Shown here: one piece after another, positions 52,052-62,500 of the stretch
Numbering within the stretch: the stretch's first letter is position 1
Layout of the letters: the number at the start of each line of letters is the position of its first letter
Origin: Vibrio maritimus
Lineage (GTDB): Bacteria; Pseudomonadota; Gammaproteobacteria; Enterobacterales; Vibrionaceae
Reading direction: 5' to 3'
Length of the DNA: 64,000 nucleotides
Assembly (NCBI RefSeq): GCF_021441885.1
Contig: NZ_CP090439.1
Location: 744,001 to 808,000, forward strand
The notes under the pieces: generated by a model
Seen by the model: only the letters and a program-made list of their open reading frames with translations
Database searches by the model: none
Told to the model about the DNA's origin: nothing
Position numbers and translations under genes: made by a program

Positions 52052-53278
52052 ATGAACAACACCATCTCTGTTGGCACGTTAGAATCTTTTTTGATCGCAA
52101 TCAGCGTTCTTTTTCTTGGGCACTTAATCAATAGTAAGTTGCCGGTTCTTCGCAAGTACAATATCCCAGAACCCATTGTAGGTGGCTTGATTGTCGCCAT
52201 CATCATCACAGTACTGCACTTTAACGGCATCAATTTAGAGTTCTCTCTCCCACTGCAGAAAACCTTTATGTTGATGTTTTTTGCCACTGTTGGTTTGGCT
52301 GCCAATTATACGCAGCTGATGAAAGGTGGTGCGAAGGTGTTTATATTCTTGGGTGTTGCGTCTGTCTATATCGTGATACAAAACAGTGTTGGCGTCGGTC
52401 TAGCCAGTTTGCTTGGCTTAGAGCCTTTGATGGGACTGATAGCGGGCTCTATTACCCTTTCTGGTGGTCACGGTACGGGCGCGGCTTGGTCACAAACCAT
52501 TACAGAAACGTACGGTATTGCCAACACTCTTGAAATTGCAATGGCATCGGCGACGTTTGGTTTAATTATCGGCGGTATTATTGGTAGCCCTGTAGCCCAG
52601 AGGCTGATTGATAAGAATGATTTTGAATCAGAATATGGCCGTGGTAACGATACACACGAGCGTTTCCCTGAGCTGGTAACTTATAACGAGTATGAACGCG
52701 ACCGTGTTACCGCCAAGAAGGTGGTAGAAGTTCTATTTATCCTGCTCATTTGCGTAACAGGTGCGAAGTACCTGCATGAATGGGTCAGTACCTTTGAGAT
52801 CTCTTGGTTGATGATTCCAGATTTCGTTTACGCACTGTTTATTGGTGTCTTCATCACAAACATCTGTGAGGTGACTAAGAGTTATAAAGTGGATGCTGAA
52901 ACAGTAGATATTCTAGGTACCGTTTCTTTGTCGCTCTTCTTAGCAATGGCACTTATGAGTCTGCAACTGTGGAATATTTTTGACCTTGCAATTCCTTTCC
53001 TCGTCATCCTTGGCGTGCAGTCTATCGTTCTTGCTTTCTTCGCTTACTACGTGACATTTAGGGTAATGGGCAAGAACTACGACGGAGCGGTCATTGCTGG
53101 CGGTCATTGTGGTTTCGGGCTTGGCGCAACGCCAACAGCCGTAATGAACATGGGTTCAATTGTGAATCGATTTGGTCCTTCACCGCAGGCTTTCATGGTA
53201 GTCCCAATCGTTGGTGCGTTCTTTATCGATATCGTAAACCTCATCATCCTACAAGGGTTTATAACCGTCATCGGCTAA
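52052..53278 (+). CDS. gltS: Sodium/glutamate symporter GltS
   Basis: Inner-membrane Na+-coupled glutamate importer of 408 residues with about ten hydrophobic segments in two inverted halves. Each half has a conserved glycine-rich loop: ITLSGGHGTGAAWSQTI near residue 140 and AGGHCGFGLGATPTAVMNM near 355, both typical of the GltS family. Single gene with its own terminator. Confidence 0.94.
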   Translation: MNNTISVGTLESFLIAISVLFLGHLINSKLPVLRKYNIPEPIVGGLIVAIIITVLHFNGINLEFSLPLQKTFMLMFFATVGLAANYTQLMKGGAKVFIFLGVASVYIVIQNSVGVGLASLLGLEPLMGLIAGSITLSGGHGTGAAWSQTITETYGIANTLEIAMASATFGLIIGGIIGSPVAQRLIDKNDFESEYGRGNDTHERFPELVTYNEYERDRVTAKKVVEVLFILLICVTGAKYLHEWVSTFEISWLMIPDFVYALFIGVFITNICEVTKSYKVDAETVDILGTVSLSLFLAMALMSLQLWNIFDLAIPFLVILGVQSIVLAFFAYYVTFRVMGKNYDGAVIAGGHCGFGLGATPTAVMNMGSIVNRFGPSPQAFMVVPIVGAFFIDIVNLIILQGFITVIG

Positions 53279-53296
53279 CCTCAACCAAAGTTGTAT

Positions 53297-53325
53297 AAAG
53301 TCTCGTTTTAACGAGACTTTTTTTT
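53297..53325 (+). terminator. Intrinsic terminator after gltS
   Basis: AAAGTCTCGTT and AACGAGACTTT pair, followed by TTTTT. Confidence 0.92.
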
Positions 53326-53502
53326 CGTTTTTGAGACAAACGCAAAACAGTTACTAATATAGTTTTAATTGGTGATCTAATCTGTTAAACAGGATGTAGG
53401 CAGGAAGTAGAGCTCACTTTTAAAACAAGCAAAACAATGGGTGAGCAATTAAAGGAATTCACATGCGTCTGTCGTGCTGTCGGGCGGTTCAAGGAGTAGA
53501 AC

Positions 53503-56500
53503 ATGAGTGTGTTTACATTACATGGCTTAGCGCAAGTTTCAGGTACATTAGTTGTTGATGCCAACGGGCAGTTGGTGGTCCTCCCTCTAGGAGCAGATCC
53601 TCGACCTGGTGATGTGGTTATCCGCGTCCTCGATAATGAAGAGGTGGGAGATGATATAAACATTGAGCTAGTCCAAGAAGATGGTTCGGTTGAGGACATC
53701 GAACTCGATGCCGATGCTGAGGCTATTATCGCTCAGATTGAAGGTGGCGAAGACCCGACTCAAAATGAAGAACAAGCGACTGCGGCAGGACAGATTTCTG
53801 GCTCAAGTTTAACTCTCACTGGTGCGGTTGCTCGCGATGGCGAGGAGGTTATTGCTGCAACTCAGTTCGATACTTCTGCTCTCGAAGCGCAGGGGCTAAC
53901 TACCACACAATCGCTCACGCTACTTCAGTTTCTCACCAACACTAACCCCACTATTACGTCTGATGAGTTGATTGGATTCTCCGTAGAATCAGGAAACAAT
54001 CAAGACGGCAGCACTTTTGACGGTACCCCCTCTCTATCTGGCCAACTATCTGCTTCGGATGTTGAGTTTGCAGCAGACACTCTTACTTGGGAGGTGCTCT
54101 CATCACCCGAGAACCTTTCTGATTACGGGACGTTTACACTCGATTCTGACGGACAATGGAGCTTCGAGCTGAGCAATGACTCTGAGGCTGTTGATGCGCT
54201 GAATGTAGATGATGTCGTGCCACTTGTGTTCAACGTACAGGTGACAGATCCACTGTCAGGTAGCACGCAACAACAAATAGTTATCACTATATCGGGTACC
54301 AACGATAAACCTATCATCAGTGAAGAGAGTGCGCTTTCTGGCCTGGTAGAAGAGGCTGGTCATCTTGATGATGGAACTCCAACAGAGGGTATCTCACAGG
54401 TAAGCGGTCAGGTAGCGGCAACCGATGTGGATTCTGAACCAGAGTCACTGACATGGAGTCTATCTGGTGATGCAGACACGACCTATGGTGAGTTTTCGAT
54501 TACCGAACAAGGTGTCTGGACCTATAAGCTAGCCAATTCAGGTGAAGAGTTCAGTGATGCACAACGCGCAGCAGTGGATGCACTCAAAGAAGGAGAAGTG
54601 ATCCCACTTACCTTCAAAGTCAAAGTTACCGATGACCAAGGTGTCAGTGTTGAAGAAACGGTTACCGTCACGATTAACGGCACCAACGATGTACCGGTAT
54701 TAGATGCTAATCTCCCGGTCAGCGGCGATGTGCGTGAGTCAGGTAGCTTTGATGATGGAACTGAGGATGTAGGTGTACCCACTGCAAGTGGTCAACTCTC
54801 CGCGACAGACGTTGATTCTAGCACTCTCACTTGGAGCACAGTTGGTGATGTATCCAATTCGTACGGTACATTCAGCATCACCGAGAACGGTTTGTGGACC
54901 TTTACGTTAGACAATGCAGCTGCGGCTGTAGAAGGGTTAAACGAAGGTGACGAAATCCCATTGACCTTTACTGTTCAAGTAGAAGACGAACAAGGTGGCA
55001 CGGTTTCTCAACAAGTCAGCATTGTAATCAATGGGACTAACGACGCGCCTGTTATCACAGGTGGGGACTATTCTGGTGAGGTCGAAGAGGCTGGTGCTGA
55101 CACTGAGGGTACAGGTACTGCAACGGGGCAGATAATTGCTAGCGATGTGGATAGTGCTCAGGGTGCGCTTAATTATGCTATTAGTGGTAGCAGCCCGTTT
55201 GGTGACATCGAAATCGATGAAAACGGTCAGTGGACATTCACTCTTGATAATAGTGCCGATGTTACTCAGTCTCTTAACAATGGCGACTCTGAAGTTGTTG
55301 AGTATACGGTTATCGTCACTGATGACTTCGGAGCAATTGATGAACAGACGATCAGTATCACGATACAAGGTACCAACGACGCTCCCGTTCTAGATTCTGA
55401 TCTTCCTATTAGCGGTGATGTTCGTGAATCGGGTAGTTTTGACGATGGCTCAGAGGATGTTAGTGCTCCTAGCGCGAGTGGTCAACTCTCTGCAACGGAT
55501 GTAGATTCCAGTACTCTCACTTGGAGTGCAGTTGGTGATGTATCCAATTCATATGGGACATTCAGCATTACAGACAGTGGTCTGTGGACCTTTACGCTAG
55601 ACAATGAAGCAGCCGCTGTAGACGGGTTAAACGAAGGCGATGAAATCCCTTTGACCTTTACTGTTCAAGTAGAAGACGAGCAGGGAGCGACCGTTTCTCA
55701 ACAGATTAGCATTGTCATCAATGGAACTAACGACGCACCTGTCATTACGGGCGAGGACTTCTCTGGTGAGGTTAAAGAGGCGGGTGCTAAAACAGAGGGT
55801 ACAAATACTGCCACTGGGCAGATAATCGCTACCGATGTGGACAGTGCTCAAGGCGCGCTTCAATACGCGATTAACGGTAGCAGCCCGTTTGGTGACATTG
55901 AAATTGATGAAGATGGTCAGTGGACGTTCACTCTCGATAATAGTGCAGATGTAACACAGTCTCTCGACAAAGGTGACGTAGAGGTTGTGGAGTACACGGT
56001 TGTTGTCACTGACGATTTTGGTGCTGTTGATGAACAGACGATCAGCATTACGATAAAGGGTACCAATGATGCACCTGACATTACGGGTGGTAAGTTCGCG
56101 GGCACCGTAAAAGAAGCGGGAGCAAACACCGAAGGCAAAGATACGGTTACGGGCCGTGTGGTCGCCAAAGATGTGGATGATACCCAAGATGAGCTAACCT
56201 ATAGCGTCAAAGGCAACAGCCCGTATGGTGAGTTGACCATCGATGAGGATGGTAACTGGACCTTTGAGCTCGATAACGACGCGAAGGCGACACAAGCGCT
56301 GGATAGCGGCGACGAGGTCACGGCACTCTTTACCGTTGTGGTGAAAGACGACAATGGTGCAAAAGACGAGCAAGTTATCTCCATCGATATCAAAGGCACC
56401 AACGATGCCCCAGACATCGTGCGCGGTAAGTTCACCGGCACCGTGAAAGAAGCCGGTGCGAACACCGAAGGCAAAGATACGGTGACGGGCCGTGTGGTCG

Positions 56501-59500
56501 CCAAAGATGTGGATGACACCCAAGATGAGCTGACTTACAGCGTCAAAGGTAATAGCCCTTACGGCGAGTTGACCATCGATGAGGATGGTAACTGGACCTT
56601 TGAGCTTGATAACGATGCGAAGGCGACACAAGCGCTGGATAGCGGCGACGAGGTCACGGCACTCTTTACCGTTGTGGTGAAAGACGACAATGGCGCGAAA
56701 GACGAGCAAGTTATCTCCATCGACATCAAAGGTACCAACGATGCCCCAGACATCGTGCGCGGTAAGTTCTCGGGCACCGTGAAAGAAGCCGGTGCGAACA
56801 CCGAAGGCAAAGATACGGTGACGGGCCGTGTGGTCGCTAAAGATGTGGATGACACCCAAGATGAGCTGACTTACAGCGTCAAAGGTAACAGCCCTTACGG
56901 CGAGTTGACCATCGATGAGGATGGTAACTGGACCTTTGAACTCGATAACGACGCGAAGGCGACACAAGCGCTGGATAGCGGCGACGAGGTCACGGCACTC
57001 TTTACCGTTGTGGTGAAAGACGACAATGGCGCGAAAGACGAGCAAGTTATCTCCATTGACATCAAGGGCACCAACGATGCGCCAGATATCGTGCGTGGTA
57101 AGTTCACGGGCACTGTAAAAGAAGCTGGTGCGAACACCGAAGGCAAAGACACGGTGACGGGTCGTGTGGTCGCGAAAGATGTGGATGACACGCAAGATGA
57201 GCTAACCTACAGCGTCAAAGGTAACAGCCCTTACGGCGATTTGACCATCGATGAGGATGGTAACTGGACCTTTGAGCTCGATAACGATGCGAAGGCGACA
57301 CAAGCGCTGGATAGCGGCGACGAGGTCACGGCACTCTTTACCGTTGTGGTGAAAGACGACAATGGCGCGAAAGATGAGCAAGTTATCTCCATCGACATCA
57401 AAGGCACCAACGATGCCCCAGACATCGTGCGTGGTAAGTTCTCGGGCACTGTAAAAGAAGCGGGTGAGAACACCGAAGGCAAAGATACGGTGACGGGCCG
57501 TGTGGTCGCTAAAGATGTGGATGACACCCAAGATGAGCTGACTTACAGCGTCAAAGGCAATAGCCCTTACGGTGAGTTGACCATCGATGAGGATGGTAAC
57601 TGGACCTTTGAGCTTGATAACGACGCGAAGGCCACACAAGCGCTGGATAGCGGCGACGAGGTCACGGCACTCTTCACCGTTGTGGTGAAAGACGACAATG
57701 GCGCGAAAGATGAGCAAGTTATCTCCATCGACATTAAGGGCACCAACGATGCGCCAGATATCGTGCGCGGTAAGTTCTCGGGCACCGTGAAAGAAGCCGG
57801 TGCGAACACCGAGGGCAAAGATACGGTGACGGGCCGTGTGGTCGCCAAAGATGTGGATGACACGCATGATGAGCTGACTTACAGCGTCAAAGGTAACAGC
57901 CCTTACGGCGATTTGACCATCGATGAGGATGGTAACTGGACCTTTGAGCTTGATAACGACGCGAAGGCGACACAAGCGCTGGATAACGGCGATGAGGTCA
58001 CGGCACTCTTTACCGTTGTGGTGAAAGACGACAATGGCGCGAAAGACGAGCAAGTTATCTCCATTGACATCAAAGGCACCAATGATGCCCCAGACATCGT
58101 GCGTGGTAAGTTCACGGGCACCGTGAAAGAAGCCGGTGCGAACACCGAAGGCAAAGACACGGTGACGGGTCGTGTGGTCGCGAAAGATGTGGATGACACG
58201 CAAGATGATCTGATCTACAGCGTCAAGGGCAATAGCCCATACGGTGAGCTGAGCATCGATGAGGATGGTAACTGGACCTTTGAGCTCGATAACGACGCGA
58301 AGGCAACACAAGCGCTGGATAGCGGCGACGAGGTCACGGCACTCTTTACCGTTGTGGTGAAAGACGACAATGGCGCGAAAGACGAGCAAGTTATCTCCAT
58401 TGACATCAAAGGTACCAACGATGCCCCAGACATCGTGCGCGGTAAGTTCTCGGGCACCGTGAAAGAAGCCGGTGCGAACACCGAGGGCAAAGACACGGTG
58501 ACAGGCCGTGTGGTCGCTAAAGATGTGGATGACACCCAAGATGAGCTGACTTACAGCGTCAAAGGTAACAGCCCTTACGGTGATTTAACCATCGATGAGG
58601 ATGGTAACTGGACCTTTGAACTTGATAACGATGCGAAGGCGACGCAGAAACTCGACAACGGCGACTTGGAAACGGCTGTCTTCACTGTCGTGGTGAAAGA
58701 CGACAATGGCGTGAAAGACGAGCAAGTTATCTCCATCGACATCAAAGGCACCAACGATGCTCCAGATATTGTGCGTGGCAAATTCACTGGTGAAGTGACC
58801 GAAGCAGGTACTAACAGCGCTGGCCGCGATACTGTTTCTGGTCGCATCGTCGCTAAAGACATCGATGATACTAAAGAGCAGTTAGAATACAGCATTCAAG
58901 GAAGTAGCCCACTTGGGGAGCTTACCATTAATGATGCGGGTAAGTGGACATTCACGCTGGACAATGAGGCGGCCAATTACCTGGGGGAAGGTGATGTTGA
59001 GACTATCCAATACACGGTTATTGTGACAGACGATAACGGCGCGACAGATGAGCAAGTCATTACTATCGATGTCAAAGGTACTAATGATGATCCAATCATT
59101 GACTTAGATGGTAGCGCAGACGGAACGGGTTATTCAGCACTGTTCACCGAGGGTGATGAGCCTATCATGGTTGTCGACAATGATCTGGTGGTGACTGACG
59201 ATGTCGATCTTATTTCAAAAGCAGAAATAAAACTTACCAACCCTCAATTGAATGATGCGTTGACCCATGTAGGTACACTGCCTAATGGTCTTAGTGTCTC
59301 TACGGCAACTGTGGGTGGAGCGATAGTTCTCACCATTTCAGGCCAAGGCTCTGCAGAGGATTATGAGCTAGCGCTCAAACAGATCCAATTCAACAATACC
59401 AGTGAAGATCCAAATGACATTGACCGTGTCATCGAAATATCGGTGTTTGATGATCAAAACGTCGAGTCCAATGTCGCAACATCAACGATAACTGTTGTTC

Positions 59501-62500
59501 CAGTCAATGATCTTCCCGAATCTGAGGACTTTAGCTTCGTTATTAATGACAACGATCCGACTCCGGTTGTGTTTGATTCAGGAGCGGCGCCTATTGATGG
59601 AGTGGACAGTGGTGTAGGTGATGATCATATTTCTGACGTAGAAGATGATATTAATAACCAGCAAGTGCTGGTAACTATCACTGAACTTCCGACAGGAGGA
59701 AAGCTATTCTATGACGGCGATGAGATAACTCAAGCGCACGTCGAAAACGGCGATACTTTCGATCCTACGAAGATTACCTACGAACCGAGTGAAGAAGCTC
59801 AAGGCTTCATCCTTGGTTCCAAGGTGATTCCGACTGAAAGTGATTTAGAAAGCTCTCGAGAGGAATTCTACAACTGGGGGAATGAGGTCGACGGTAAGAA
59901 CCGCGTCTTAGAGCTCGCCAATGGCGATGAAATCACCATTAGCTCCAATAAAGGCAAGCTCACTCAGTATCGCGGAGATGTGCAAGACAACCATGTTGGT
60001 CATGGGTTGGGTATTGGTGGCGGTCAAGGGATAAACGAAGGTGAACAGCTCACTATTGATTTTTCTTCTCGTCCCGCCACGCATGTAGAGTTAGGTCTCG
60101 ATGGCATGGGCGGGTATTTCTACAGCGGACTTGATAATGATAATGAGTCTGCTGTGACAATCGAAGTCATGCTAAGTGATGGCTCAACGGTGGAGTACGT
60201 ACCCGATTTTCAAAAGGATAGTTCAGGAAACAATGAACTCTTCCATGCACTCAGCTTTTCTGTAGAGGACTTATCCGGTGTTGATGAGGGTGTGCTGATC
60301 ACTGGAATCAGTGTCGGTACTTCTGGACCTGGCAACTGGGAGCTAAGATATCTTGATACAGCACTCAATGATAGCTTCAAGTACAAAGCGGTAGATAGTG
60401 ATGAAGCACTGAGCGAAGAGTCTGTGGTTACTATCATTGACGAAAGGGATAACAACGCCGCACCTACGCTTGATTTAGACCTAAGTGCCGATGGTACTGG
60501 TTTTGATACCTTGTTTACTGAGGGCGATGCGCCAATCAACGTGGTCGATGATGACATCACCATTTTTGATGAGAATAATGTCATTGGCTCTGCTGAAATC
60601 TTGTTCACGAACCCGAAAGACGGAGATACTTTCGAGGTTGCGAGTTTGCAAGATGGCGATTTCTTACTTAGCGGTCTTCAATATGGTTACGAGGTTATTG
60701 ATGAGGGATTACCAACCGAGTCGATTAAGATCACGCTAACAGGAGAGGCGACTCCTGCGGACTATGAAGCAGCCATTCAGCTGATTAAGTTTGAAAACTC
60801 GAGTCAAAACCCAGACCAAACAAGTCGAGTTATCGAGATCACTACATTTGACGATAAATCACTTCCTTCAAATACCGCAGTGTCGACGATTGATGTCAGC
60901 TCCGTTGCGGACGTTGTTGTTTCTCCAGCAGAAGGTGATGAAGATACTAATATCGACCTGGCCATTGTATTACCAGCAGGTAGTGATGTATCTAAGGTAG
61001 TGATTTCTGGCATTCCGAGTGGAGCTAAGCTCTTTGATGACGGCACAGAGTTGACGTTTACGGGTGATTCTATTGAAGTATTGCCTTCACAACTTGCCAA
61101 ACTGTCCATTTTGCCACCAGAGAACAGTGACGAAGACTTTGTTTTAGCTGTAGATGGTGTAGGTAGTGGCGGTGCTTCCGTCGAAATGCACGACCTTTCG
61201 GTCACTGTAAAACCTGTTACCGACATGCCGACGCTAACGGTATCGGGCGAACAAATCCTGTCGGCAATCAATTTCGAGAACGTCGATTTAGGTAATAGAA
61301 GCTGGAAAGGTAATATCGATGGGACTCAGCTTAGTGTCGATACCTCAGATGAGCTCAATCTGGGTGATTGGGGTGTTATTACCGATCGAGGAGAGGTTGG
61401 TAAAGAGCGCGTTTATATGGGCAGCGGCGGTGACAACCAGATTTTTGAAATCGAGGGTCGCCGTGGTCAAACTGACTCTCTGTTTACCGAGTTTGATGGA
61501 GAGGCGGGTCAGTTTTACGAGTTAAACTTTGATGCTGCAGCTAGACGAAATGACTCGCCAATGGACATCATATTGACGAAAGAGACCTCACCTGGTGTCT
61601 GGGAAGACGTTGAGGTGCTGAGGTCTTATTCTAACGGTGGCGAGCATGAGCTTGATGTAAGGCAATGGTCTCGCGATGAACAAGTGTTCTTCCAAATTCC
61701 TGATGATGGTAGCTACAGAGTCGTTTTTGAATCACCCGAGCAAAATAGCTACGGTGCTCTTCTAGACAATATCACGTTGTCTGCCACAGAAAATGTAGGT
61801 TACGAAGACTCCCTAATTGATTTGAGTGATATCAGTGCGGCTTTAACGGATGTAGACGGTTCAGAATCATTGACTCTGCAACTTTCTGGTCTTCCCGATG
61901 GGGCTACCCTTTGGTTGGATGGCAGTGAACTAACGGTCACTGGTGGCGTTGTAGAGCTGCCTACGGACGTTAGTTTGGAGAACCTTCAGGTAGTAGTGGC
62001 CGATCCAAATACGTACACGCTGACCGTCACAGCCACCTCATCTGAGGGAGATACGGAGCACCCAGTAGCCGACAAGTCGGTCGTTAAAACCATTAACCTC
62101 ATTGTTCTAGATGTGAATGAAGCGAACAACACCCCTCCGGAAGTTGTAGATTTTGATGTATTTGCGGGAGATGACACGATACCGCTGCATTTCGCGGATT
62201 TTGCAACTGACATCGAGGATGATGCAAACAGCGACAAAGACACCTTAGTTGAAATCACAGAGCTGCCACAGTACGGGGAACTCTACGTTGAGGTTAATAA
62301 TGGCGATGGTCGATTGTACCTTGAGGTTGGGGATACCGTTTTGGATAAAACAGTAATCCAATATGAGCTTAATAATGGTTTCTCTGCAAATGAAGATGGT
62401 TTCGATCCAAGTCTTTCTGCCTTACTTGAACAAAGTATCGAGATTACTGGTGGTATCTATACCGGAGCGCGCCCCGACCCTGACTCAATCTCAGCAGAAC

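Noticed and set aside
56194..58539. Very long minus-strand open frames opposite the adhesin repeats
   Set aside because: They are repeated because the plus-strand gene is repeated, have no ribosome sites and show biased composition; they are shadows of the adhesin frame.
59622..59635. TGATCATATTTCTG in the adhesin gene as an RctB site
   Set aside because: It departs from the iteron in the tail and lies in coding sequence with no other origin-like feature; probably chance.
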